A DNA stretch of 64,000 nucleotides from Neoechinorhynchus agilis (GCA_051530055.1 CM121342.1:14198001-14262000), one strand, 5' to 3'; shown: positions 49,353-60,510, counted from the stretch's first letter. Numbers and translations are program-made. Notes: generated by a model from the sequence alone, not told the origin.

Positions 49353-50430
49353 CTTTTGATAACAAAGATTATCAATTAAATGCAAGAAACTTCTTTTAAG
49401 TTAAACTTTATATTGAATCTAAAAGAGCGCATATTGTCTATAAGATGGCGTTTTGAGTTTGCTTCAGACAATCGAGCTTTAAACTAGGCGTTCGCGTTTT
49501 ATGCTTATCAGACTATTTTTTAAATTTGACGGTGATAATTGATGGAAATATTGAAAGCTGTTAAAGACTAGAAAATCATAGTCGCGGTAAGAGATCAGGC
49601 CTAATGATGAATCCATCGTCAAGACCCACTATGCCTGGTGGTGCCTTACTATTTGCGCCTTTCTACCTTTCAAACCCAAAGTCAGCAACCTCACGCCCAT
49701 TTTGAGTTGAATTACTATTCTCTGAGAAACACATCTACATTTTCTGCGACTGTGAACATTGTTCTTATATTTCCGTCTTTTACACTTCCAGTCTTAGAGG
49801 TCGCTATGCTGTAAAGGCTACCCATGTAACCTTTGCTCCAAGCTACTCTTTCGCAAGTTTCTATTTGGTCAAAGCAGTACTCAAAAAAGGTAAGTTACAA
49901 AGGAAACAGTCGGTTACACTCTAGATTTATGTAAGTCACTTGAAATTTTATATATATATATCTCTTTCTACGCTAAAATCTTCGCATATTGAATATGTGA
50001 ATTTTGTAATTTTCAGGAGCTTAATTTTATCAAAATTTCGGTGCGAATTCTCTAAACTTGCATTAATATTTATGAAGCGTTATTGCCCGTCCATAATGTA
50101 ATGCGAACCGCAATTTCTTGTACTCGGCGAGAAATTTAGAAATACTTCAAATCTTCATTTTTCGAATACAGACCCAATACGGCACTGATTAATTTCAAGT
50201 TGATCATCTTAGCAAGAAATTACAAAGAACACGATTGTGATGGGCGAGCACGAATGGTTAATAAAACTTAAAGTGGGCTATTTTGCATATTAAACTTATG
50301 AATCACCAGGACTGCAGATTGTATATTCGTTTCATTGATTTGACGGTATAATCGTTAAGTCCGTCATGCCTTCCCAATTTTTCCCTTTGGTTTTTAGCAT
50401 TCATGATTTGTGCGATTTAGGGACTAGACA
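49353..50430 (+). other. Intergenic with one possible orphan exon (49792-49889)
   Basis: Between an acceptor (CTTCCAG, ends 49791) and a strong donor (AAG|GTAAGT after 49889) one frame is open and reads LRGRYAVKATHVTFAPSYSF and onward. It has the look of a coding exon, but I recognise neither the protein nor flanking exons. The rest shows nothing. Confidence 0.3.
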
Positions 50431-50742
50431 ATGATGTCTTCGCGAGGCATAAAGACACTTAAAGACATGTCCAATAAAACTTCAATTTCAAGTGCGCTGG
50501 ACGATCAATCAACAGAGCTAAAAGTGCAAAAAACATTTAGATACGTCTTGATGAGGGCAGCACGTCGAATGTTTCTTCAAACTGATCAGGACTTTCACGA
50601 ATCGTTTTCTTCGGATGATCTGAATAATTATGAACGACTTACCAGAAAATATGACAGCCTTAGAAAACTAAGCTCAAAAGCTTTGAATAGTGATACATAT
50701 GTGGTCTGTGACAAAGTGTACAAAGCCAGTAGTATAGTTTAA
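50431..50742 (+). CDS. Small hypothetical protein, 103 residues
   Basis: Starts ATGATG (MMSSRGIKTLKDMSNKTS), Ser/Lys-rich, with a basic centre (MRAARRMFLQTD) and a helix-prone C-terminal half ending VYKASSIV. No signal peptide or membrane segment and no recognised family. Confidence 0.4.
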   Translation: MMSSRGIKTLKDMSNKTSISSALDDQSTELKVQKTFRYVLMRAARRMFLQTDQDFHESFSSDDLNNYERLTRKYDSLRKLSSKALNSDTYVVCDKVYKASSIV

Positions 50743-50938
50743 TTACGGCAACAATATAAACTAGGGTCAAAATTCCGCATAATCTTTTATGTAATTTAGC
50801 TACACCTTAGCTCGTCTAATGTTGGAAAATAAAGTGTAAAATCGGAATTGTGAAGATCATTTCAAATATCTGAACTCATTGTGTTTCTCTACTTTTGAAT
50901 TTGCTGTTGCTCAACGCAGTAACATCACTGAGAAAAAC

Positions 50939-51901
50939 ATGGTTGGTTCGATGCACGGTGTCATGGAAATTCAGTTTAACAAAAGTCACCGTAATCAAAC
51001 TAGTAAAGGGGCTTCAGCTCAATCGTTATGTGGTAGTTTGAGCGGGACTGTTGGCTCGTCCCCAATCATAACGGTCGCGTCATTGATAGGTTCTCAATCA
51101 AAGAATCATACATTGCATTCTTCATTCCTCAGCAACCCTACGCTCAACATCGCGAATGGAATGAAGAAAAATCCGGTTTATGAGGAGCTAGATCACAAAA
51201 CAAAGTCCCAGCCACAAATAGTCCCGTTCTGTATAGTGCACCACGTCAGTCAAATAGCTATCCACAAGAATAGTGGCAGAATCGATAAGGAGATTCAAGC
51301 TTCCGTGCCTCAATCGTTACTTACGATCAGTAATACAAATGCGCCAATGTCTATAATGCAACCAAAAAAGACAACTATGCCTCAAGTCACAGGAATACTA
51401 CAACCTGTCTTATACTCAAACACAAGCGCTCAGTCCAAAGCATCAGCGCTAGCCCCACAAGTGGAGCTTCATTCGACTTTTATGACTCCTAAAACCGCGG
51501 AACAGTTGGTTACATTAACGCAACCGTTGCAAACAACCGTTTTCCTGAGTCCAACTACAGCAGTTAAATCCACAACATCATCTCAACCACCACCGTCACT
51601 CACGGAACCCTCCGTGTTGCGGTCGAGTACAATGCTACAATCCTCGACTTCAACGCTATCACCACCACAAGAACTTGTGCAAACGCATATCGTGTGTCCT
51701 AAGACAACACTGCGATCGTTGAACACGAATTTAGCAACCACGACAAGATCCTTACCTTCGTCCCGTGCTCGTACGACCGAATCGACTCCAGTGGGCGAAT
51801 TTAAGTCGTATCAAGCAAGCACGTTTGTATCCAGATGCAAGGCTATAAACCATTTAACGAATAATCTCGATCGAAAACAATCATTAAAGAGTGTGCACTG
51901 A
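50939..51901 (+). CDS. Ser/Thr/Pro-rich low-complexity protein, unknown
   Basis: About 320 residues from the first ATG (MVGSMHGVMEIQFNKSH), rich in Ser, Thr, Gln and Pro, including short phrases such as TTSSQPPPSLTEPS. No globular domain is evident. The frame is open upstream of the ATG, so an earlier exon is possible. It ends QSLKSVH about 140 bp before the next open region (52040-52537), which follows an acceptor-like CGTTTTAG, so the two could be exons of one gene. Confidence 0.45.
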   Translation: MVGSMHGVMEIQFNKSHRNQTSKGASAQSLCGSLSGTVGSSPIITVASLIGSQSKNHTLHSSFLSNPTLNIANGMKKNPVYEELDHKTKSQPQIVPFCIVHHVSQIAIHKNSGRIDKEIQASVPQSLLTISNTNAPMSIMQPKKTTMPQVTGILQPVLYSNTSAQSKASALAPQVELHSTFMTPKTAEQLVTLTQPLQTTVFLSPTTAVKSTTSSQPPPSLTEPSVLRSSTMLQSSTSTLSPPQELVQTHIVCPKTTLRSLNTNLATTTRSLPSSRARTTESTPVGEFKSYQASTFVSRCKAINHLTNNLDRKQSLKSVH

Positions 51902-52039
51902 GATTTGAATTTATTCTTAGCATATTCAAATCTCATTCGAAATAATTGTTCGGCATTCTGTAAACGTTTTAGAACCAGGAATTTTTCTTGCTCTAATGTT
52001 CATTTAAGATGCGAACGTCACTATCAAACAAGGAGAGCA

Positions 52040-52537
52040 ATGGTAAACGAGGCTAAACGTGCCGAAGAAACAAGCAGGTGCAAAGCTAGTTCATCGGTTA
52101 AAGGAATCAAAAAAGGAGCTAAGACTGATGCACTAAATGATGCCCAGCGTGCGAAGGAACGTGCTCGGATTGATGCAGAAAACAAGGTAAGCGCCAAGTT
52201 AGTGAATCTGATGGCGAAAATTAATTTAGCGAATGAAGGCGAGGTTAAAACAAATCAAACCAAGCGACTATCTAAGGAGAGACTTGCTCTTGCAGAATTA
52301 CAACATGCAAACAGTAGTCAATGGACGGATCGGTTCTCTTGGTCGTGTCTAATTTTGTATCCGAACAGTACAAAAAAAGAAATTTTTATTTATAGAAATA
52401 AAACGAGTCCAAGTAAACAGAATGCTAAACTTGTTACTTTTGTTTTCTTTTTAGGCACAATGTCGTTTCGAATCATCTTTGAAATTAAGCCATTATTGAT
52501 ATTATTTGGGTTTTCATTGAAAGATTTGCAAGCCTAG
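52040..52537 (+). CDS. Charged coiled-coil-like hypothetical protein
   Basis: From the first in-frame ATG: MVNEAKRAEETSRCKASSSV, then an Ala/Lys/Glu-rich helical stretch (AQRAKERARIDAENK, LSKERLALAELQHA). The frame is open upstream to about 51905, with an acceptor near 51971. The last 50 residues (after about 52370) are AT-rich and may be read-through into an intron. Family unknown. Confidence 0.35.
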   Translation: MVNEAKRAEETSRCKASSSVKGIKKGAKTDALNDAQRAKERARIDAENKVSAKLVNLMAKINLANEGEVKTNQTKRLSKERLALAELQHANSSQWTDRFSWSCLILYPNSTKKEIFIYRNKTSPSKQNAKLVTFVFFLGTMSFRIIFEIKPLLILFGFSLKDLQA

Positions 52538-52887
52538 TGTTCTATAAGGCCGTCCGTTCAACTGCAAGACTGATTCAAATTTAACAGAAATTAGCAAAAA
52601 AATATAATCCGCTGGATGTTAAGCTTATTGCTGGACCTTTATAACCATTTACTGGTCACGTTTTAGATTAGAGCACGCTGAATGGTGTAATTCATCAGCT
52701 CGACAACAATGAACGTGGATTAAAAGCGACCTTAATGAGTTTAAGCGAAAAACAGTGACGAAGGATTTCCCTAACGTTTTTTTTCGAGTTGGCATTAGAT
52801 GAAGTTTTTTAGTGAATCTTAATGGAACAAGTGATGAAATTGCTATGTTTCTGTAAATAATGTCCACGAGACCGTTAAAACACTGCT
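52538..52887. other. Intergenic, nothing recognised
   Basis: Spacer between convergent gene candidates. Confidence 0.3.
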
Positions 52888-53214
52888 TTATTTAATGGCT
52901 TCTCTCTCCAAAAGTTTTATTAACGCTGGCCTCCTTCTAATCAGCTCATTTGAGTTCATCAATATTCGCAGTGAGTGTGGTGCGAACCCAAATCCTTCGA
53001 TGGGTTCCGATGGATTTGATAAATTTTTGATATCACTGATTACCGACAATGTAAGTGAGTAAGTGATTTTTATGTCAAGTAGGGCATAGCAGAATTCGTA
53101 GCTGTTCAATCCCAGTGGATTCTTCATTTCCCAATCATTGTGAATATCGCCTCTGTTCTGGATGTAAATGATTTCTCTTGGATGATAATCTTTGTACTTT
53201 AATACTGATTTCAT
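52888..53214 (-). CDS. Hypothetical protein, 108 residues
   Basis: Starts ATG (MKSVLKYKDYHPREIIYIQN). A mixed alpha/beta-looking sequence with a central hydrophobic block (ITYSLTLSVISDIKN), ending KLLEREAIK. No family recognised. It may be one exon of a minus-strand gene cluster with the frames at 53496-54017 and 54487-54867. Confidence 0.35.
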   Translation of the reverse strand: MKSVLKYKDYHPREIIYIQNRGDIHNDWEMKNPLGLNSYEFCYALLDIKITYSLTLSVISDIKNLSNPSEPIEGFGFAPHSLRILMNSNELIRRRPALIKLLEREAIK

Positions 53215-53495
53215 TGTTTGAATAAACTTAAGGGCCTCGAAATTAGAATCTGTTGTAGAGCCTTCTCACAACCCCGATAAAGTATTTGTTAGAAGCGTTA
53301 TTCGTGCTTTCTTAATCCGTGTAAGGAAGACCTAGAAATAAATAATTACAGTAGCCATTAAGTCGTGGGCTGACCATGATAAAAAATATAACCAGTATTA
53401 CTTTTTAGCGTTTTAAAAGTCTTAGTTTTTCTCTAAAGACAATTCTATCATGTGATTGTTTACCGGACTATTGATTGCTCTTTTAAATGTAAAAT

Positions 53496-54044
53496 TTAAA
53501 GTAATTCGTTTAGCTCAATCTCGATCCTCCTCCGTATCAGAAGGCGCGTTATCGGATGAAAAGGCACTCTTGCTGATGAGTGTTGCTTTTCGTTGATTGG
53601 ATAATAGAAACGCTGTACGGTGTTCGATTTAGACTCGACTATTTCCATCAACATAGTTTCAATAGATCGGTTTTTTAGGAATCGTAATCCCAGGATAATG
53701 TCGTAGTCACCATCGTCTCGCTCTTGTTTCTCGGGTGTGAATTTACAACGACCAAATTCAATTATCGTGAAAATAAACGGCGTCTTCAATTTGACCCATT
53801 GGCGTATTATTCTCGCGACATCGGTTTTAGTTGCACTTTTGTTCTTTTGGGTAAATAATCTGAATACCGTTATTGGGGAAGTACACAAATATCTTCTATT
53901 TCTCCCTATACGCGATTCGTGGACCATACGGATCACATCCATATTGATTCCAGCCAATACTGTATAGACTCCGCCTTCCTGCACTGCGATTACTTGCCAT
54001 ATAATAAGCAATGTCAACCATGGTAAAATCGATTTAAAAAATGC
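53496..54044 (-). CDS. Possible secreted protein exon, unknown
   Basis: On the minus strand an acceptor (AATAACTTAG) precedes TAFFKSILPWLTLLIIWQVI, a signal-like hydrophobic segment. This is followed by YTVLAGINMDVIRMV and IIEFGRCKF, ending RRRIEIELNELL. The VLAGIN phrase faintly recalls the QVVAG loop of cystatins, which I would not rely on. No ATG is seen in this exon, so the start must lie upstream. Confidence 0.3.
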   Translation of the reverse strand, partial: AFFKSILPWLTLLIIWQVIAVQEGGVYTVLAGINMDVIRMVHESRIGRNRRYLCTSPITVFRLFTQKNKSATKTDVARIIRQWVKLKTPFIFTIIEFGRCKFTPEKQERDDGDYDIILGLRFLKNRSIETMLMEIVESKSNTVQRFYYPINEKQHSSARVPFHPITRLLIRRRIEIELNELL

Positions 54045-54486
54045 GGTCTAAGTTATTTTTACTTCTTTAGCAAAAATGCATACGAAATCTTTAAAAATGC
54101 AGTCGAAATGTTGGATATAAAATAATCCCCTAATAAATGGTGCTACACCCGCCGGAACATAACAGAGTTCAAAAACCAAATGTGTTATTTCAAATGCTTT
54201 TTGAGTTCGTCAAATTACCATGCAGACTTAATCGGGCATGGTGTTCATTTTTATCATTCCAGTTTTGCCGTATTTACATTTTAAGTATGTAATCTCTCTT
54301 AGTTTCTAAATACTCAGAAAAATATCGAGGTATTTCGTGCATTTAAAATGATACTCAAACTGCTTTGAATTGCTAATTGTCCTAGAGAAGTATGGATCCT
54401 TCAATGTGAGATATAATGAAGCGCAAAAAATATTTCAAATCGGTAATAATAGTTTTCAAATTCGGAAGTTTGACATCACAAATGTT

Positions 54487-54846
54487 CTAAACCTGAAGAG
54501 ACATTAGTGTCGAGTATTGCAAGAAAAATCGGATTTTACCTTTTGATTCACGTGGAATTTGTATCGAACTTCCTATAACATCCTTTATGTTTCTGCGTTT
54601 ATCCATTTTACAGACTTTTGCTATCCCATATTCAGAAACTCTGTTTCGCTTTATGATAAGAACTAGTATTGGTTGCTGATTGTGACTTTTGGGAATGAGT
54701 TCTACGATAAGTGGAAGCTTGTACTTTTGTTCATTGTTGGCCACATATTCGAGATCTAAGGTTTCCGATTCCAACAAAGAAGAAAAATAGTGGCCACTTA
54801 TATTGTCGAATCTTTCATGCAATCCTATCTTCTCAGAAGCAGCCAT
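54487..54846 (-). CDS. Hypothetical protein, about 119 residues
   Basis: From the first ATG on the minus strand (MAASEKIGLHERFDNISGHY), ending FLQYSTLMSLQV. A beta-rich pattern (YKLPLIVELIPK, PILVLIIKRNRV) resembles in style the frame at 53496-54044, so the two may be relatives. Not recognised. Confidence 0.3.
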   Translation of the reverse strand: MAASEKIGLHERFDNISGHYFSSLLESETLDLEYVANNEQKYKLPLIVELIPKSHNQQPILVLIIKRNRVSEYGIAKVCKMDKRRNIKDVIGSSIQIPRESKGKIRFFLQYSTLMSLQV

Positions 54847-54867
54847 TATTTGATTGCCACAAGACAA

Positions 54868-56642
54868 ACCCAGAATGTTTAAGTAGTTTAATGAATCACA
54901 TTTGAAAACAAAAAAGCAAAATGACTGAGATGTTGCTTCCTACCCAAAGGTATTAAAAGTTCACAATGAATCACCTAAATGTTTTTCAACTGCAGCATGG
55001 AATAAGACTGTATTGGGAAGCTGGTGTTTTGCCAAATGGGTATATTCATGGAGTCCATATTTTGCGCATTATTGTACTGCCGACTATAATAATTGTGATA
55101 ACGGCGAAATCGCAAAAAAGCATAAATGATAAACGGTCATATAACAAACACAGTACGGCAAAAATTATTAAACGGAATTTTGTATCCGCCTGATCAATAA
55201 TCCAAAATATTCAGCTTCCTTAATTCAGAAGCATATCTTGACGAGCTGCCGTTAATCAAGTTCCACCTAAGGATATACAATATCCCGAGGCGACAATCAT
55301 GTACATTGCTTCATTTATGCTTTAACTTCAGGTTTTCATGTTAGCAAATGCTCTCAGACGATCAATTGTGTAGTCGGTACTTAGTTATCCGCAAAAAGAC
55401 TAGCCACTTTTATTTCACGAGTAGATCCTTCGCTTGTCGTAAAAGGCGCTGAACTGAAATAGATTATGTGGAGTTTTGCAAGGAGAATGCTAGCTTGTAG
55501 TGCTGCAGTACCGTGACTGGTGTTCTCTAAGGCCGTGATATAAGAGCGTTTTCGTGCCACATCAATTAATGGAACTCACTGCGTCATTGAGACGGTGACA
55601 AGCAAGGAGGAATTGTGCTTTCTCATCAACATTTCCCAGCGTTTAGCCTCACGCTCTCTCATTTGTGACTTAACATTTATCTGAACTTTATTAGGTTACG
55701 GTGCAATCAAAAATTGGAGCATACTTTTGGTCTTTCTAAATCCAAATACGTGCGATCTCAGGTTACCTTTAAAATCTTTGCACGAAGAGTATTTGAATAC
55801 AGCGTTTAGACTTCTTTGCTGTAAAAATGCATGCAGTGTAGTATAACAGCTATCGTTCAATAGAGACATTTGAAATAAATTAGAGGATTTAGATTTCTCA
55901 AATATCGTTTGTTTATTACAAATTTTATCGTGCTTAAGCACGCTAAATTTTAATTGGACCGGACATGTATCAATGTTGCAATAATAGATTTTGATTCATG
56001 CGCATGCCGAAATCCAGTACTTTTTCAATGCATTATCAAAATGTATTCGAGGAAAAGCCAAAAACATTGATAATTCCGACGGTCCTTGATCTTTAAAATT
56101 GGAATTTTTCAGATTAGGGCATGGCATTCTTAATTCTTCACCATTCTACACAATTGATGAAAAGCAAACTTATTACCTGGTGGTGACATTATTCAGTGGG
56201 AAAGTGAGAGAGCTAAACCATTGCCGAATGCCTGCTGCGCCGGACAATTTCCAGATTGTTACAGCGATATTTATTCTCTCTATTCATTGGTGTTTACGAA
56301 AACATGATAATCTGTTCTCATATAAATTCAAGCACTCAATTTCTCAATTACAAATACGGTCTTATTTTACCCCTCAAAAATGTATACACTATGAAAATCA
56401 TATTTTATCTGTTTAGAAGATTATTGGATTTCTCGAATACTTTTGGTGCACTATGACTTTTAGTGGTTGACGTTTTAAGGTGACTAAACTACTTTCGCTT
56501 CTAAACGAACTGCGGGATTTTTTGGGGGGGTCGTTGAATAAAGAAAAAATAAGCGAGCTCTTTAGTATCCCTTGGAGAAAAATTAGCATTGTCGTGTTTT
56601 ATTCCTATTTAAAAAGAATTAATGTGGCAATCAAATTGGCTT
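54868..56642. other. Intergenic, nothing firmly recognised
   Basis: Several short frames (for example 55696-55941 on the minus strand and 56099-56416 on the plus strand) lack any recognisable domain or paired splice sites. Mostly AT-rich. Confidence 0.3.
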
Positions 56643-57104
56643 TCATACACACGCGTCTTTGAAGAAATCGTGCAAACGACTAAGGTCGATTTTGTCGCTT
56701 TTAAAAGGGCGAATAGATTGGAAGACAAAACTAAATACAACGAGCTGGCTAAATGAACATGCTGTAAGATGTTCATTAAAGATAGGAAAGATGTCAACAG
56801 ATTGATTTATAGGGAAATCCATGTCACTTCCACTCAGAAAATTCCCGTTAATAATAATGTTCCATGTAGTGATCTTTTTGCATAAACCCTCGAGAATTCC
56901 ACCATTATCATGCTTACTCTTGTTTGACGTTATAGCTTGATTTCTGAACGTCTGCAGAGCGAGCTGTGAGACAGCAAAGACTGACTCATTAATAAGACAT
57001 TTTCTGGCACAAGTGAGCAACTTCCACAATTGCAGAAACACTGTCTTCTGCGCACTGTATTTGTGTTTTTGAGCCACTGAACAACCCGCATCGTCTAGCT
57101 GCAT
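56643..57104 (-). CDS. Hypothetical protein, 153 residues, head to head with the protease
   Basis: Starts MQLDDAGCSVAQKHKYSAQK, then a helical stretch (FLQLWKLLTCARKCLI, FAVSQLALQTF), ending RLHDFFKDACV. No signal peptide. Its start codon is only 50 bp from the start codon of the plus-strand serine protease, which supports it as a real gene. Family unknown. Confidence 0.5.
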   Translation of the reverse strand: MQLDDAGCSVAQKHKYSAQKTVFLQLWKLLTCARKCLINESVFAVSQLALQTFRNQAITSNKSKHDNGGILEGLCKKITTWNIIINGNFLSGSDMDFPINQSVDIFPIFNEHLTACSFSQLVVFSFVFQSIRPFKSDKIDLSRLHDFFKDACV

Positions 57105-57154
57105 CCTTGTACAGATTTTAGCTCCTACATTTCAAAATGGCAACCATTTGATTG

Positions 57155-58921
57155 ATGAATCAACAACCGACCAATGGCGATGTTCAATGCCGGTTCATCC
57201 GAGTTCCACTTTTATTTGTGTCCGATGAAAATGGGGCTTGGATTGCAGACGATCGCATTGTCGTCTGCCCAATCCGATCGAGGTTTGTACGTCTTTTTCA
57301 AGCAAAATAATTAGACCATGCACGTTAATAAGAAGGAGGCATCGACCAATAGATTTATGGAGAAAAGTCAGAAATTACATGGGAATGGTGGTTACGACCA
57401 TAGGTCTCCTTGCAACCTTCGTATTTCTTTTCTATCGGTTTAAGCAAGACTTACCTTTGTGGTCAACTCACAATGAAGACTTGGAGCTGAAATGTGAGTT
57501 TTGAAAAATAATATCCCGAGATTTCTCTTCTAGGTTGCAAGAAGGTAACCTGTGCTGACGAGATCATTCACCGTGAAAATTTTATGGATTTCGACAATGA
57601 GGACGCTGGTAAGCTCATTATGCAAACTGACGTATATATTTGCTCCTGTTCTCAAGTGAAGTGTGGAAAGAGGCTTGTGGCACCAATCGACATGGCACTC
57701 ATATCCGGAGGTACTGAAGTCAGCCCAAATGCTTGGCCGTGGCAGGTGTACATAATTCAAGATTACATTGGCAGGAGGGGAAAGACAAAATTCTGCGGTG
57801 GAGTTATTGTAAAGAACCATTTCGTTCTTACTGCAGCTCATTGTTTTCAGCCATGGTACGTATAACATTATAGAAATCGTAGCATTATTTGTGGCATCTA
57901 ATTTTTACTTCTGCGTTGTTAACTATTTGTTGTACTTCCTAAATGGAACCGAATGGCGATTTTATTGATAGAGTTAAAAGCAGGAACTTTTCTATATCCA
58001 GGTAACTTCCATTTTCGACGAAAGGATTAGTTTTTGAGTACCTGAAAATAGTTTGTTCTTTTATTAGGTTTTTCGAGCGTCATAAAACTAAATTAATATA
58101 AATCGAAAAATATTTTTCAGTTTGTAGAGGTTGAATATGCTCAATAATGTTACGAGCACTTTGATTTTTTATAAAACCCCTAAGTCTTCTTTTTTATACA
58201 AACCAACAAACATTAAACATTTTAGTTACGAGAAATACATGAAACGTATGGCTAATACGTTGTCAGTGTTCGTCCCAGTATTAACCAATGCACATTCACA
58301 CACAACATCGTTTCGAAAATTTAAAGTTTGCAATGTTCATATGGTAAGTAGGAAAGTAATACATATCATGGAGTTCGATTCGTTTAAAAATTTAAAGCAC
58401 GACAAATTTAATCCAATGACATTAACCAACGACATTGCTCTACTTTACCTCTGTGATTCAATCAGCATGGTCGACGCCGTTCCGGTGTGCCTTCCAAACA
58501 GAACGTCCTCTGATATTCGCTTCGGAAAAGGGGGAATGGTTGTTGGCTGGGGTTCAAGTGGAGAAAGTACGCTGGATCGTCTACCTCTGCAACGCCCATT
58601 GCGACAACTCGAAACATTTCTACAGGACCCTAGCGTTTGCTTTCACTTTTTTCGGTCGTACTTTGACCACCGGTCGCAGCTATGCGCAAAATCACCGGGT
58701 TACCAAGCTCCGTGCCAGGTTAGTTAACCTCTGCTTCATTTTTAATGGTTTCTCTTCAGGGTGATAGTGGCGGACCGTTGCTGTTTGAAACCGATGGTAT
58801 CTGGAGAATCCACGGAATTGTTTCCTATGGATTCGGATGTGGATCAAACTACCACCCGGATGTATATACGAGCGTCGGGGCTTATAGGCAATGGATCGAC
58901 CACGTGTTTTCAAGTTTATAA
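57155..58921 (+). CDS. Type II membrane serine protease (S1 family)
   Basis: Six exons: 57155-57282, 57315-57493, 57534-57608, 57657-57855, 58226-58718, 58760-58921, all GT-AG. A cytosolic basic N-tail (LIRRRHRPIDLWRKVRN) precedes one membrane segment MGMVVTTIGLLATFVFLFYR, a short stem, then the chymotrypsin-type domain. Catalytic His is in LTAAHCF, Asp in LTNDIALLYL and Ser in CQGDSGGPLL; the end is YRQWIDHVFSSL. Expected on the cell surface or in secretory vesicles. Residue 189 (chymotrypsin numbering) is Ala and 226 is Asp. The activation site reads DMALISGGTE, without the usual Arg. The intron 57609-57656 is 48 nt with no stop, so retention keeps the frame. Confidence 0.9.
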
Positions 58922-59021
58922 ACGTTTAGAAGATCGCTGAATGGTCGCTCACACGATTGATTGGAAATAGTATTTGAAAATGTTAGCGATTGTCAGATAA
59001 AACATTATTAAGCGAAATACC

Positions 59022-59155
59022 GATATGTGAGATACCGGGTTGTATGATTAGGAATATTGTTTAGGTCTTCACGATGATGAACCCGACGAGGTTCGAAGCA
59101 TCTTTAATAAAAAATAATTTACCAGGTAAAAACTTGAACAATAATCCCAACTATT
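59022..59155 (+). repeat. Fold-back repeat with hammerhead-like core (copy C)
   Basis: Begins ATATGTGAGATACCGGGTTG, contains CGATGATGAACC, CGACGA, GGTTCGAAGC near 59072-59100, and ends GGTAAAAACTTGAACAATAATCCC. It is the same family as copies A and B, with one arm shortened. Confidence 0.6.
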
Positions 59156-59339
59156 AAGCTTGAGTTTTTCATTATATAACTCATGATATTATTCACGAAA
59201 GTTACCAACTAAATTCCGATTTATCCTGAAAGTCATTATCAGAAGTTTTGTAAAGCGTTTCGCGCACATAACTTTATCGAAACTTCCTGTAAATATTATG
59301 ACAGATTAAATAACGCTAAGAGTGAGTCTGATATTATAA

Positions 59340-60510
59340 GATAGAGGCAGAGTTTAACTTTAAACGCTCGCGAATTTCGATATTCAAAGTATTGTGAATC
59401 ACATAGAATCTTGCAATACAATCGAATATAACTAGACGCGATATAGATCGCCGTAATTACTCGTTTCTTCGAATAGTTTGAGAAACTAAGCAATAATTGT
59501 TGGCATCTGTGAGCAAATGGGACTTTAAAAACTCGCGAATTTCGATATTCTAAAAATATTTTGAATCACATAGAATCTTGCAATGCAATCGAATGTTACT
59601 ACACGCGGTATAAATCGCCGTAATGACAATTTTCTTTAAATAGTTTGAGCATTAGTGTACGCAAATAAGTAAAAATCATTGGCATCTGTGAGCAAATGGG
59701 ACTTTGAAAACTCGCGAATTTCGATATTTGTAAAATATTGTGAATCACATAGAATCTTGCAATGCAATCCAATGTAACTGGACGTAATATAGATCGCCGT
59801 AATTACTATTTTCTTTAAATGGTTTGAGCATTAGTGTATGCAAATAAGTAAAAATTATTGGTATCTGTGAGCAAATGGGACTTTAAACACTCGCGAATTT
59901 CGATATTCAAAGTATTGTGAATCATATAGAATCTTGCAATGCAATCGAATGTAGCTGGACGTAATATAGATCGCGTAATTACTCTTTTCTTCGAATAGTT
60001 TGAGCAACTAAGCAATAATTGTTGGCATCTGTGAGCAAATGGGACTTTAAAAACTCGCGAATTTCGATATTTATAAAATATTGTGAATCACATAGAATCT
60101 TGCAATGCAATCGAATGTAACTGGACGCGATATAGATCGCCGTAATTACTTTTTTCTTCGAATAGTTTGAGCAACTAAGCAAAAATTGTTGGCATCTGTG
60201 AGCCAATGGGACTTTAAACACTCGCGAATTTCGATATTGAAAGTATTGTTAGTCACATAGAATCTTGCAATACAATCGAATATAACTGGACGCGATATAG
60301 ATCGCCGTAATTACTATTTTCTTTAAATAGTTTGAGCATTAGTGTACGCAAATAGGTAAAAATTATTGGTATCTGTGAGCCAATGGGACTTTAACCACTC
60401 GCGAATTTCGATATTCAAAGTATTGTGAATCACATAGAATCTCGCAATACAATCGAATATAACTGGACGCGATATAGATCGCCGTAATTATTCTTTTCTT
60501 TGGATAGTTT
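59340..60510. repeat. Satellite array, about seven copies of a 170-180 bp unit
   Basis: The phrase CTCGCGAATTTCGATATT recurs near 59365, 59530, 59710, 59888, 60053, 60220 and 60398. Each is followed by CACATAGAATCT..GCAAT, CGATATAGATCGCCGTAATT or a variant, and GGCATCTGTGAGC. The units are head to tail and differ by a few bases and small indels. Frames read through it on the minus strand are not genes. Confidence 0.95.

Noticed and set aside
53496-54044. A cystatin gene
   Set aside because: Only a short VLAGIN-like phrase recalls the cystatin loop; the other conserved positions were not found, so I left it unnamed.
59296-60221. Small protein genes on the minus strand within the satellite
   Set aside because: The same frame recurs in each unit because the unit repeats; there is no start context or homologue.
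59340-60510. CRISPR array
   Set aside because: Units are 170-180 bp, repeat along their whole length with no unique spacers, and the genome is eukaryotic; this is satellite DNA.
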